DNA from: Sinotaia quadrata
Lineage: Eukaryota; Mollusca; Gastropoda; Architaenioglossa; Viviparidae
Assembly: GCA_028829895.1 (NCBI GenBank)
Contig: CM054177.1
Location: 38,966,564-39,030,563, forward strand
Direction: 5' to 3'
DNA length: 64,000 nucleotides
A program made the translations under genes and the position numbers. Below are positions 12,256-24,479 of the stretch, piece by piece. Numbering within the stretch: position 1 is the stretch's first letter; every line of letters begins with the position of its first letter. The notes below the pieces were generated by a model. The model was not told where the DNA came from. It saw only the letters and a program-made list of their open reading frames with translations, and did not search any database.

Positions 12256-12764
12256 ATAGCGACATAGCTAATATACGACCACATAATTAACCCAAACAAA
12301 ATAAATTAAAAAAACTCTTTAGGACTCTATAAATCGTATAGTTTCAATAATATATATATATGTGTGTGTGTGTGTAAATATACCGAAATCTAGTTCAATG
12401 ATTGTGTACTGTTTCAAAAGCAGTGCTAAGCTCACTTATTTTTTCTAGAATCTCTATTCCGTTTCCTTCCATGTGCAATAAAAAATTTACTAGACTCACA
12501 CTGTTGATTTTTTATTTTAATTTTGATCTAGCTTTCAGTAAAACCTGAATTTAAAGGGTTTACACTACTATTCTACTTGAGTAAAAATTTCTTCATGGTT
12601 TAGTAAGAGCATGAAGTTGAAGTAAATCAAGTGCAATGACCAATAACTTGTACTCGCACGAATAGTAACTTAATGTGGTACTGTCCGGCCGTCAAGTATT
12701 ACAATTACATATAACAGATCGATCCACCTTTTCTCTTATTGCCCGAAAACCGCCAGTACCAATC
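12256..12764. other. Non-coding spacer between minisatellites
   Basis: AT-rich sequence with a short TA/TG dinucleotide run near 12350-12375. No gene seen. Confidence 0.5.
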
Positions 12765-13145
12765 ATTGCTGTTACTATACACTATACATTCACCTCTTCA
12801 GACGCCTAACGACTGTAATATGATTGTTACTGTACATTCACCTCTTCAGACGCCTAGCGACTGTAATATGATTGTTACTATACATTCACCTCTTCAGACG
12901 CCTAACGACTGTAATATGATTGTTACTATACATTATACATTCACCTCTTCAGATGCCTAACGACTGTAATATGATTGTTACTATACATTATACATTCACC
13001 TCTTCAGACGTCTAACGATTGTAATATGATTGTTACTAAACACTATACATTCACCTCTTCAGACGCCTAACGACTGTAATATGATTGTTACTAAACACTA
13101 TACATTCACCTCTTCAGACGCCTAACGACTGTAATATGATTGTGG
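12765..13145. repeat. 48/57-bp minisatellite
   Basis: About seven units share ACATTCACCTCTTCAGACGC and CTAACGACTGTAATATGATT. The basic unit is 48 bp; some copies carry a 9-bp insertion (CATTATA-type) giving 57 bp. Both lengths are multiples of three, which accounts for the open frames here. Confidence 0.85.
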
Positions 13146-15189
13146 AGACCTGCGCTAGTAAATGTCAGTCACGTCAAGATGACTGTGCACAAAATAAAAT
13201 TCCAGTTTATCTCGCTTACTTAGTAATAAAATTTCACCTGCACCGACTTGTTTTGTATACGAGTTAAATGCAAATTAAAGAAACAAGCAGGATAGTTTAA
13301 TCCTATCAGAAATTAATGCTGGGTGGGGGTGGGGAAGGGGATCTTCCAGTCGAAGACAATATCGCGGTGGATATTATATAACGCACCCCGCACAACAGCA
13401 GTCCCTTTTTTCCCCTCCAGAATTTAGATATCTCAATTCCAGAACTAAATATATGCACGGCCTCTTTATAATCCTCTCATTATTTACAGGTCAAAAGTAA
13501 ATATATGTTAAGTCTCTTTATAAACCTTACATTATCTACGTCAAAAGTACATTATGTACGTCAAACGTAAATATAATCAAGGCCTCTTTGTAAACCACAC
13601 ATTAGGTACACGTCAAAAGTAATTCAGCTTCATTAATAAAATGTTTCTTATTGGAATATGCAAGCTTGCAAATTGCCCTTTCGTCTGAGGTCTTAACAAA
13701 ATGTTTTCTAAAAAGTATGTTCATATATAGGTATCAACTTTTTAGTCATTGAAAATTAACATAGAGAAAGAGAAAGGGTGGGAGGAAGAGAGCGAGAGAG
13801 GGAGGGAGAGAGGGAAAAAATACAAAGATGGTCAACTTGGAGTTTTAGATATTAATTCGTGTCTGTTCTCTTAAAGGGCTTAATGTGTACCCAAAGGAGG
13901 TGGTTATCAAGGTTTAAAAAAAAAAAAGGGAAAAAAAGGCATCCGATCGATTTAAACCACACACACACAAATTTCACTCTCCACCCCCCACCCCCCAATA
14001 AATAAATACAAAAGTAAATTTTAAAAATTAAATAATAAAAACCCGCCACATTATCGCTGTTAACCGGTCGGGTATTAATCAAAACCCTTCCGGACCAAGT
14101 GACAACCAGGTAAGAGTCGTGGAAAGAGTATTTTAGGGCCTTTGTTCTTGTTGGTAGCCTGACAGTAGGCGGAGGTTTGAATTGGACTTTGCCCTAGTCA
14201 GATTATCTCTCGGCGAGCTGATAAAATACAAAAGATCAAACTGGGTGGAGGCTTGAGAAGGTCTAATATCCGCATGACTCCGATAATATAGGGGTATGAG
14301 AAAAATTAGCACTTTTTGGCCGCGGCATCAAAGTCTGAGCATAAAAACTTCAGCTGGAAATCCTTAAAAGACAAAAGTCTGAGTAAGGAAACCTGCTCAC
14401 ATTCATTGAGAGCAAATTAAATGGGTTTTTCCTGCAAAACTGTAAAAGGTTACAAAATATATGCAGCACTCCTCTTAAATGTTTTTTGCTGCAAACTGTA
14501 ATGTGTTTCTTTTTTAAAAAAAAAAATCCATCTATTGAACTGGCGTTAATGAGGGGTTTTTTAACGTCTGATAAAAAAATTTTTGATGTGACGTCTTGGC
14601 AAATAGTTACGACAAGCGTTAGTTTCTTTAAGTAGCTTGTGGGGGGGGGGAGGGGGGAGGAACACAGCGAGATTAGACTACCCAATGTGGCAATGTAGGT
14701 CAAGTTCGTACGAGTTCAGTGTTGGGATAGCGATGACACGTACTCAGTTCAAATCACGCCGTCAAATCAGCCACTGTATTCTCATCAAACGCACAATTGA
14801 CTTCTCTAATTTGCAACTGAGAATATGTGTTAAATTGTTAACTGATTACTTTATAATGAAACCAGAATTTGCAAAAATATTAAGACTCTTATGAAATGGA
14901 ACTGAGACTTTGCTAAATTAACTGGCTCTTTTAAAATGGAATTGAGAATTTGCTAAATTAATAATAGATCTTTGTCCTTCTGTCCAAGTGCATTAAAAGT
15001 AGAATGCTTCTTATAGAAACACTGCAGCATGCAACTATCTGCCTATTAAAAGACTTTATGATTACAGAGCACACATTAAATGTTTCTATGTTAAAAAGGC
15101 AGCAGCAAATCAATACAATCTGTTAAAACGTGATTTAAAAAAAAATGTGACTCTGAATATGAGCATATGAAAATCTCAAATATTTGTCT
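13146..15189. other. Non-coding stretch, no gene seen
   Basis: Contains three diverged copies of a unit with TCAAAAGTAAATAT...CCTCTTTATAA (about 13440-13620), a GA-rich tract near 13760-13820, poly-A and poly-C patches near 13915-13995, and a poly-G run at 14641-14660. Open frames of 75-117 codons occur on both strands near 14350-14890 but have no recognisable domain and use low-complexity sequence. Confidence 0.45.
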
Positions 15190-15717
15190 AAATTAGGTGT
15201 TAGTCCAAGAGATGAATGTTTACTTTTTTTGATAGTTATGTTCATTACAGTTTACATAGCATAATGAAAAGTCCAAGAAATGCATGTTGTTTAGTTGTTT
15301 TTTTTAAAGTTCATTACAGTTTGCATAGCATCATGAAAAGTCCAAGAGATGAATATTTACTTTTCTTCATAGTTTATGTTACTTACAGCTTGCTTTGCAT
15401 ATGAAAAAGTATTAGTCCAAAAGATGAATGTTTTGCTTTTTTTACAGTTTGCATAGCATCATAAAAGTCCAAGAGGGGATGAATGTTTACTTTTCTTTAT
15501 AGTTTGTGTTTATTACAGTTTTCATAGCATCATGAAAAGTCCACGAGTTGAATGTCTATTTTCACTATAGTTTATGTTCCTTACAGTGTGAAAAAGTGTT
15601 AGTCCAAAAGATGAATATTTTGCTTTTCTTTATAGTTCGTGTTCCTTAAAGTTCGCTTAGCATCCTGAAAAAAAGTGTTAGATGTGTTAGAAGTGTTACA
15701 CGAATGTTTGTTTTTAG
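15190..15717. repeat. Minisatellite with units of roughly 70 bp, variable length
   Basis: Repeated segments share AGTCCAAGAGATGAATGTTT, CTTTATAGTTTATGTT and CATTACAGTTTGCATAGCAT plus CATGAAAAG. Unit length varies through internal deletions. The array stops exactly where the hAT transposase remnant begins. Confidence 0.8.
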
Positions 15718-16256
15718 CATCATGACATCTGAAGGAACTCTTCATGCACTTTGAGGACAGCAGTGACACCTCGTATGAAAATAGCTAGTTGGACTGTCTT
15801 TCATGTCAGTGCTCTAGTCAAGAGCAAGAGAGTAGGTGTCAAAGGTTGAGCAATCACTCTTCACCGAGTCTTGCACATTGTCTGACATCTCCTCAATGCG
15901 ACGACGAATAGTACGGGATGACAGACTCGTATTCTCCAAGACAAAACGTTGCTCTGGACAGACACAATTCACCACAGTCATGAGACATTCCTTGATAAAG
16001 TCTCCATCAGAAAATGGCTTCATTCTTTGAGCAAGGAATAGAGAAACTTCATAACTGGCGCATGTCACTTTTTCATGCACAGATGTTTCTTTATAAAACA
16101 TCAAACTGCTTTTCTCGATACTGCCTGTGAGTTTAGCAATAGTATTCTTTTTCTCAACGGCAGACATTAAAGCAAATTTCGAAGTTCGGTGTACTGTTTC
16201 CAAGTGGTGGCGCACATTAAACTCTTTGAAGACAGCAACATCCGTCCTTCCCTATG
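15718..16256 (-). pseudogene. hAT-family transposase remnant (N-terminal part)
   Basis: Read on the minus strand, this is the region after the BED zinc finger of a hAT transposase of the kind domesticated in GTF2IRD2/ZBED5-type proteins. It opens with VAVFKEFNVRHHLETVH, the final His pair of the BED finger, and continues through FLAQRMKPFSDGDFIKECLM, CVCPEQRFVLENTSLSSRTI and DTYSLALD. The Glu codon expected next is a TAG stop at about 15811. After a one-base shift the family motif continues as QLAIFIRGVTAVLKVHEEFL to about 15718. A stop also lies just upstream of the finger remnant, so the Cys half of the finger, the catalytic core and the dimerisation domain are all absent. The piece is dead and has lost its termini. 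The family call is firm; the exact subfamily is not. Confidence 0.8.
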
Positions 16257-17054
16257 TTTCTATGAATGAGTGATGCATGTTTGGTACGTTAAATGCCCTT
16301 CTACTATTCACATGATACTTAGTGGATGTGTGTTGCAGAATTGGCATTTTATCTACAACATCCATGCCATTGGCATCCTACTTTGTCTACTTTGCCTATC
16401 CTGTCCTGTGCTCACGAGTGGGTAGAACAAACCAAGGCCAGCTATTGCTCTTCAATGCACACAGAGACAGATGCAAAGCTCACAGTCTGCACCACACGCT
16501 TGACTGACCCGGGTCATGAGAACCAACACCCCACTAGTCAGCATATCAACTGTCACAGCCTGGCAAGTCCAGAGAGACAAAAAATACACAAATTCCTTTT
16601 CAGCCACATTGTGAACACAAAGCCTTATAGTGAACACTAATGTCACACTCGCATCTTTGTGATTAATTTCATTATAAATTCTTTCTGCCATCATTACTTT
16701 TTCCTTATAAACTTTTTCTATTGTATCCCTAAATTCAAAAGTATTTGTTTTCTTTTATGTTATCTTTGTTTTTATACCTTCGTCAGGTTGGGATTGGGGG
16801 TCTAGTCATAGCCGTTTGTAATTGTAATATTTTAAATATTTAAATGTAAATACTCATGACACCTGACACCACCTCAGTGTGGGTGGATGCGAGGTTGGCC
16901 ATATTAGAGTTTTAAATATTTTTATAAAGCTGTTTAAAACCCCAAGCCACAAAAATAATAAACTGTTCATAGTACTCCCTACAAACACTTGTTAGACAGA
17001 TTTTACGTATCTTGAAAAATGGAAAGAATAGGCCAAATCAAGAATGCTACTGAA

Positions 17055-17945
17055 GGAGAATCAACGGCTTTGACAAATACATCTAGAGTAACTGCAAAGA
17101 TAAATCATTGATAGAACAGTATAAGCCAGTAGATGATATCAACTATTACAGACAGAAAAAGAAACATGCCAGAAAACAAAGCTAAGCACCAGCAAACAAA
17201 TAGAGTTAGAAAGCCCTCCACAATTAATATATACAATTGATGAAACATAAATAAGACAACTGAGAGATTGACAGAAACAGATAAGTTTAAAAGTCAGAAA
17301 AGAAGCACTCATCACCAGTGTGCACAACAAACACTAAACTCAAAACCCACAAAAAAGTTTAAGACATGAAGATCTCAAATGTCAATTCTGTACAAGAAAT
17401 AGATGAATCCACAAACATTTACTATCTGGATGTCAATCTTTAACCAAAGTTGAAGTTAAAATTCTACATAAAAGTCTGTACAGAATCAAAACACCTGGGG
17501 GAAAAAACATGGATGCAGACAGAAGCAATGAGTGCAACAAAAGAAGTCAAGATAGTGTGATACTTTAAACTGAGAGCAGATCACATATACCTACACAAAC
17601 ACCTGGCACTGTAGCTGTCAACAAGTCCAAGAAGAAAGAAAAATCTTCAATACTGCCATACCAAATGACAGTAACCTACAAATATATCTGAGAGAAAAAG
17701 GGCTAATAAATACCACAATCTGAGAAGAGAAATCCAAGTCTATGGAATGTAAAAACATTAGTAAGAGAAGTAAGTAGGGAAAATAACACTGTACTGGAGG
17801 CTTTCTGAATTTTTTTATTGCCAGGCAGAATTCTGAGACCAAGAAGGAGAGGTCAATGACTTTGACAAATACATCTAGAGTAACTGCAAAGATAAATCAT
17901 TGATAGAATCAGTAAAGTCAGTAGATGATATCAACTATTACAAAC
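17055..17945. repeat. Direct repeats of ~94 bp bounding an ~0.7-kb segment
   Basis: TTTGACAAATACATCTAGAG followed by TAACTGCAAAGATAAATCAT occurs at both 17068 and 17861, with homology extending over about 94 bp and several differences. The two copies are about 793 bp apart. This could be the start of a second unit of a large tandem duplication, or the ends of a decayed element. No TG...CA LTR termini are visible. Confidence 0.55.
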
Positions 17946-17984
17946 AAGTAAATAACAGACAGTATAATTCACAATCTACTTTTT

Positions 17985-18240
17985 TTGCTACTTATTGCAT
18001 TCACCATTTATTCATCACAATATTCTGTTTATTTTATCAACTATCCATACCTGTCTAAGTGTTTTTGAGTGTGACTGGGGACAAGTCTATATCTGTCTAT
18101 CAATCTGTCTGGGGAGTGACCAATCAAATTGTTTTTTGATTGTATAGATGCCTAAAATTACAGGTGCAACTAGAATGAATGTTGCACATGAAACCAACAT
18201 CTGTGGATACATTCATCCACAAATACATCACAAATGTATT
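17985..18240 (+). repeat. Dispersed repeat, copy 1 (3' part only)
   Basis: It shares the ordered motifs ACCTGTCTAAGTG, GAGTGACCAATCAA, ATGCCTAAAATTACAGGTGC and CATTCATCCAC with copies at 20160-20935 and 30040-30640. All three copies lie in the same orientation inside the TRIP11 region. No coding domain is seen; it is an unidentified interspersed family. Confidence 0.5.
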
Positions 18241-19294
18241 TGCAACATAATCTCTGTTTATTAACAAACACAACTGTAAAGTCATCAATATCTTTGTTTT
18301 GTTGTTATTTGTTGTGATTTTAATTAATCTAATGAATGCTTTAGAGTCAAACTTAGCATTTCTTATGGCATCACTAAAACATACAACATTCATTGTCAAA
18401 GATTACTATTGGCTTCTGTGGTTAACTGAAGTGCTAACTCATCATGGAATCTAAATAAATTTATTATCCAAGATCATCTTTAGAACACACCACAATATTA
18501 ATTTCTATTAAAAACTGGAACTGGTAACAGTCACAATATCAAAGCCTGCTCACTAAGTGTTGATTAAATGCTTGTGCAATAAAGATGACCAGCAAAAAAT
18601 GACTCAAAGGTCCCAGGTATCTAATACATAAAATCTCTACAATAACTAAAAACTTACATCTGGAAAAGCAGATTTCTATATTTAGGTAATGTGAGTGTGG
18701 AGATTGTAACTATGATGTAACAATGGGGTGAATATGGCAATGTATGTTATCATCATGTGCCACTTGAGGTCATCTTGCACAAAATACATTAAATACATAT
18801 AATAATTTGGTGGGTATTCTTATATATAAATATATATTTGGACAAGTATTCATATAGTCTATTTTAGAGTGAGGGAATTTTCTTTAAAAGAGACAAGTAC
18901 AGAAATAATTTTCTGATATTTAAACAACATAAACTGATTCCAAATTAAATAAATATTAATTAAATAGATGTGAACCATACCCCGAGCCAATGCTAACAAA
19001 GAACTGGTAGAATATCTAAAATATAAAAATGTAAAATCTGATAATCAACTACAGCCAAAATTCAAAACATTCGGTTTATTAAAAATACCGAAGGAAACTA
19101 ACTCTGTGAATTAATAATATGTATTTTTACTGAACTGCAAGCATTTCATCTGATAGTTATGATATATGCTAATGTGTTCCAATGATATGAGAACACACTC
19201 AAAGGTGCAAAAACATACTGTGCATTTGAAATAATTAACTGTATAACCAGTAGTCTAAGAGCTGAAATTATTAAAAAGAAGTAAATGAACTGAC

Positions 19295-19430
19295 CATTAT
19301 CAGAAGCAATCTGTGATGAGTTGACATCATAGCTTGGTAATTCTGGGTTAGCAGTCTTTGTGCTTACTGCTGCTTTTGCATGATGTTCCAGAAGTTCATG
19401 ATGGCGTTGCTTCAAGATGTTGAATTCCTT
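19295..19430 (-). CDS. TRIP11/GMAP-210 exon 4
   Basis: A CTACAG acceptor precedes AAGGAATTC and the exon ends AATG|GTCAGT, a usable though not optimal donor. The 136 nt begin in phase 0 and end in phase 1. They encode KEFNILKQRHHELLEHHAK followed by a Ser/Thr/Asn/Pro-richer stretch that ends ...SQIASDN. The first part continues the coiled coil of the previous exon, matching in register the golgin GMAP-210 segment where the N-terminal coiled coil gives way to a flexible acidic linker. The frame runs open past the donor into clearly intronic sequence, which explains the longer open frame here. Assignment rests on continuity with exons 1-3 more than on this exon alone. Confidence 0.8.
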
Positions 19431-20159
19431 CTGTAGACATAACAAGATGAATTTTAAAAAGCTACTTGATTTCAGGACTAAGATATCAACACACACTTGT
19501 TTTTAATATATAAAAACAATGTGTTTTGTCATTTGTGTTTTGTTTTTCAGGTGTGTGTGCGATTTAATACAATCAATCATGAGTACTTTTAAGTTATATA
19601 TACTTTTTTACTGTTAACACTGGTAGAAAGGATAGGTTGTGGAGGTAACATCATCAGATGTTTCTTGAATTCTCAGTCACTCGTACATTGCTGCCATTTA
19701 CATAAGGAAACATCCTATCATTTATAAGCAAGAGTGCCTAGGAAAATAGAAACATATGTTACACGCTTTTCTGATATTCTATTTTATATTTCTATAAACA
19801 TCAGATACTACCATTTTATGTTGCTGGTCATTCTTACCAGTGCATGAATTTAGATCTACCATGTCAAATAGATTCAGTGTATCATGTAGTAACCTGTGTT
19901 GATAACTGAGTTCAGAAATATGTTTCTATTCTTTTTTTGTTTGCAACTTAATTATGTGAAAATATTTTGATTTTTTATTTCTAATATTTTCCTCAAACAT
20001 ATACTGGATGCAAACTCTTCCTATCTTTAACAATATTTTTCATGTATATAATTTGTAGGATCAATGCTGTATTTTTCTGTATACTAAATTTTTTATCTTT
20101 CCCTAATGCTGTTTTTATTAAGTAAACAAAATGCGATTGCTATAATTCAATTATCTACA

Positions 20160-20935
20160 TTTGCAGAAGTGATATTATTATAGCTCTGCCATGCAGAGAA
20201 TTTACACAGTATGACAGTTTATAAAGTATAGCAAATTACAGACAGAATGAGCAAACCACTTCAGGTGAGATTGGTTTATATCTATTCATGGTGTAAGTAC
20301 CAAACTTGTTTTAGCTCAGTACAGTTACTACTAGTTACCAGACAAATGCCACTAGGTTGGCTACCATTCTATCCACGTTAGCCTAGGCTGATTATCACCC
20401 ATCCTAGCCTAGCCAAGCTTAGTCTATATATCACCAATCTTCGAAATCTGTCTGGGAAGACATCCTCCACAAGACTACAGCAGTATGTCTAGAAGCCTCC
20501 ATTAAGAGAAAGTATTTATACTATAGCACAGTAATTATTCTTTAAAAGTACAGACTTATGAAAGCCAACTCTTGCCATTACTTGAGGACATTTGTGAACC
20601 CAAAGTAATATCTATACTGAAAAATGTATGTTATTGTGTCATATATCGATTGTACATTAACTTTCTAGTTCAGTGAACTGTTTTCATTATATCCTTTATT
20701 TTATTGGAAGTAACCAGTTCATTCAAACTTTCTGTTCATTCTATTCACTGTCTACAATGGTCTAGGTGTGACCAAGTGTAACTTGCAACAAACCATCTAC
20801 TTGTCCATCTGTTTGGTGTATGACCAATCAAGTCATTTTAGTTTGGATTATGCCTAAAATTGTTGGGTGCAAGAGGATTATGGCACATAATATTAGCATT
20901 CCGAATTACATTCACCCACCAATTTATTTGTTAAG
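20160..20935 (+). repeat. Dispersed repeat, copy 2 (longest)
   Basis: The left part (GATATTATTATAGCTCTGCC...) matches the left part of the copy at 30040. The right part (GTCTAGGTGTGACCAAGTGT, TATGACCAATCAAGTCATTT, TGCCTAAAATTGTTGGGTGC, ACATTCACCCACC) matches both other copies. The overall similarity is diverged but collinear. It carries no convincing reading frame. A LINE 3' region or large SINE-like element is possible. Confidence 0.5.
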
Positions 20936-22252
20936 TGTCCAGTATTTATTTATAGACCCTGTTTCAGAATTTAGAATTTATGTTAATTAAATTTCGTTCT
21001 CCTATTCTGAAAACAGACTGGCTGCTCAAATTCACCCTTCAGTCTGATCAAATTTAACACTTGTAGTTTAAGCCAACAAATTTATAGACAGGCAAACTTG
21101 TGTACAAAGCACGGACAATTATAGTTAATTATGCATTCAATCTCCTTTTTCTTGACTCATTTGCCCCCACCCAATCCTATCGGTCTAGTTGCATAAATAA
21201 CCAACTATAATAATTGATTAACAAAGTAAAAATGAATTTAATAAAATTTAACAAATAACAAAGATATTCAAGATTCAGACGACATTAAGTCTCCTAATAC
21301 TATGCTATTTGTCTAACACACGAAGTGTTCGAATAGATTGCAGATAGAGTTTATTTAGTTCAAGTACACCAGTCTTTGCACTTAGCTGGTTATCCAAATA
21401 GCGGCGATAAATGAAGCACATAGTCCCCAATGAAATTCCTGTTGGATTACCGGACTCAACGGCCTAGTTATCACCAACTTGGTCGACAGTCTTTCATTAA
21501 TTACACCCCTCTTCTGAATCGCATCAGGAGTTCAGACTCAGCCAATTGCTAGACACCAATCGAAGCAATATACAGGCCGGTTCACTGGGTGGTGAATTTT
21601 ACGACGATGAAGAAAGACCAAGACGTCAGACGGAATACGTCAGACAAAGACCAAGATCAAGAGACCAAGAAACCCGCTCTGGAAATAAATGAATTCCTAT
21701 GAGCGATAGTTCTCACGGTTTCGCAATCCAATACAAGTGGTTGACAATAGCATAGCTTATTCCTCGACCATTTTAGTATCTTTACATTAATATTTAAATA
21801 TATAATAAAAGATACAATGCAGTCAAGAATGTGCGTTTTTACCATCAATGTATGCGTGAGACATATGAATTTCAAGAAGCATTATATTTTACAAATGAAA
21901 TTCAATAAGAAGAAAATAAAAAATACAATTTAAAAATCATGCATATGCACTTTACAATTACAACAATATAATACACGCAAAATGAATTTAAATTGTTAAC
22001 AAGAAATTCTACAAAAACATGCAGAGACGTTCTGTGCACGTTCAGTTATTTTGAGTTTACAAAATTATTGTTTCTCAATTTGACAATTAATTTTAAGGAT
22101 GTAACATTTCAACTTAGCCACACTTTTATCAAGTCACGTGTTTTGGAGAAAATTGCAATAATACAACTCCTGCAACAATAAAATGCATAAATTCGCACAA
22201 CGATAACTTAAATGGAAATACAAACAATATTTTAAGAAATCGATGTGTTACC

Positions 22253-22560
22253 TTGTTCTATACAACAGTATGATCAGCAGCGGGCCCTCGCATGATTCAC
22301 GGAATTTCAGATGACTTAGACGCTCGCATTGGTCTGTCCTTTTCCTCGTGAATGCAGGTCTATAGCGTGATCAAGTATTTAAAGGAATATACAAATTTAT
22401 GGCGCGAATCATTAGTCACGTGATAATGCTTGGTTCGACCTACAATCGGCCATTGTCTTAAATGTTACATAACTGGAGTGAGTTCTCTCTCTCCCTATGA
22501 ATAAGTCGTGTGTATCAGAGCATGACGTTTACGTCACTCTTACAAAGAACTGCATCCAAA
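22253..22560 (-). promoter_or_regulatory. Candidate intragenic promoter/first exon
   Basis: This block is CpG-richer than the surrounding intron. The minus strand ends AACAAG|GTAACA, a plausible splice donor with the exon end at 22252. Upstream lies GTCACGTGAT (22415-22424), which fits nine of ten positions of the CLEAR/E-box palindrome GTCACGTGAC. A shorter TCACGTG occurs at 22134-22140. An alternative TRIP11 start feeding the exon at 19295-19430 would be one explanation. No transcript evidence is available and no coding start is evident. Confidence 0.2.
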
Positions 22561-22719
22561 CAAGAAAAATAACGAATTTAAACGAAAGCAGGTTAAGAGG
22601 TCAAGTATAATTTGTCTTGACTCTGCTACATTATTAAATATTGTGTTTAAAAAAAAAGAAAAATGAAATTTATTTAATTTCCATATATTAATTATTAGTA
22701 ATAAATTAAGCATAAAACA

Positions 22720-23765
22720 CCAGTGTTTCTTAAATCAGTTAAGATTTTCTGATGCTGTAACATGTAATAACAGTCAGAATATAAATTATAATGCAGAATC
22801 AAAGAAGTATTTCTGATGCTAAAACATGAAATAACACAGAATATATGGCAGAATCACGGAAGTTTTTCTGATGCTAAAACATATAATAACAATCAACATA
22901 ATATAATAACAATCAACATATAATGCAGAATCACGGAAAATTTTCTTATATGCTAAAACATGTAAAACAGTCAACATGTAATGCAAAATCACGGAAGTTT
23001 TTCTGATTCTAAAACATGTAATAACACAGAATATAATGCAGAATCATGGAAGTATTTCTGATGCTAAAACATATAATAACAGTCAACATATAATGTAGAA
23101 TCACAGAAGACTTTCTGATACTAAAACATGATAACAGTTAGATGGAATATAATGCAGTTTTTCTGATGCTAAAATATATAATAACAGTCAACATATAATG
23201 CAAAATCATGGAAGTTTTTTTGATGCTAAAACATGTAATAGTCAACATATAATGCAGAATCATGTAAGTTTCTCTGGTGCTAAAACATGTAATATCAGTC
23301 AACATATAATGCAGAATCACTTAAGATTTTCTGATAATACAACATGTAATATCAGTCAACATATAATGCAGAATCATGGAAGACTTTCTGATACTAAAAC
23401 ATGTGATAAGAATTAGAATATAACGCAGAATCACTGAAGTTTTTCTGATGCTAAAGTGTATAATAACAGTCAGAATATAATACTGAATCACTGAAGTTTT
23501 TCTGATGCTAAAATATATCAGTCAACATATAAATTATATTGCAGAATCACTTATGCTTTTCTGATGCTAAAACATGATATAACAGTAAACGTATAATGCT
23601 GAATCACTGATGTTTTCTTGCTGCTAAAGTGTGTAATAACAGTCAGAAATAGTACTGAATCACTGAAGTTTTTCTGATGATAAAACATGTAATAACAGTC
23701 AGAATCACTTACGTTTTTTCTGATGCTAAAACATTTAACAAGAGTTGGAATAAATAACAGAACTA
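22720..23765. repeat. ~58-bp minisatellite, about 18 units
   Basis: Units share GAATCACGGAAGTTTTTCTG, ATGCTAAAACATGTAATAAC and AGTCAACATATAATGCA, with frequent small deletions. The paired open frames on both strands at 23138-23416 are created by the repeat. Confidence 0.85.
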
Positions 23766-24479
23766 TTTCCTGCTGAACATTATATCTTCAAAATTCTGCG
23801 CACAAGTTTTTGTAGCAAGCGCAAGCAACCGCCAGTTCTGCGTAAAAAGAAAAAAGTTCCGTGCACAAAGGAAAAAGTTCCACGCACACAGGAAAAATAT
23901 TAGAGCGAACGTTGCTGAGAATGTTGGTATACATACTTTCGAAATAAAGTTTTACACAAAGATTTACTAACATTAATATACTGGTAGAGTTATCAGACTC
24001 TGCCTGTGAGTTATCAGATTGCAAAATTACAGCCTTATTCAAAACATATGAATTAAAAGCTATTTATAGTATAGAAGAAAATTACCATGAAAAACAGTCC
24101 ATTAAAAACAGCTCAGAAATATATATTTATTAATCAACAAGTGCTGTGTAGTCTCATTATCAACACTTATTTGGACATAGGTGGTAAATATCACTTGCAT
24201 TATTTAAATATATTACATTCTCGTTAATGCAGTTTTGTATATGTATCCAAACAAAAAAAATGTTTCTCTGAAGCAAAGGAATAGTGTAAATAATTTGAAA
24301 AAACTAAATACATCTGGCTGAAAACAGCCTGAAGAATATATTTCCCTCCACCTCAAACTCTTTAAAATATAAAAGGAGGGGAAAGAAGCTCATATTGCAA
24401 AGAAAATATTGCCAAAAAACAAATAAAGGCAAGTCCACTTATTGAAAGGCTCTTCACTTAATTTATTTGTCTGGGCCAG

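Larger units (their letters stand above)
16257..19294. other. Non-coding stretch with segmental repeats, probably TRIP11 intron
   Basis: No conserved exon was recognised. The plus-strand frame at 16326-16640 (104 codons) has no known domain and no splice context. A 94-bp direct repeat (17055-17150 and 17850-17945) and one copy of a dispersed repeat (17985-18240) are listed separately. Confidence 0.45.

Noticed and set aside
14350..14703. 117-codon minus-strand frame
   Set aside because: It begins in poly-C/poly-G sequence, contains poly-A-derived Phe/Lys runs, and shows neither a domain nor plausible splice borders.
16326..16640. 104-codon plus-strand frame, Cys/His-rich
   Set aside because: No zinc-finger spacing, no homologous domain recognised and no splice signals in suitable phase; likely chance.
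19146..19294. Extension of TRIP11 exon 4 past the donor (QFIYFFLIISAL...)
   Set aside because: The composition becomes AT-rich and hydrophobic, unlike a golgin coiled coil, right after AATG|GTCAGT, so the exon is ended there.
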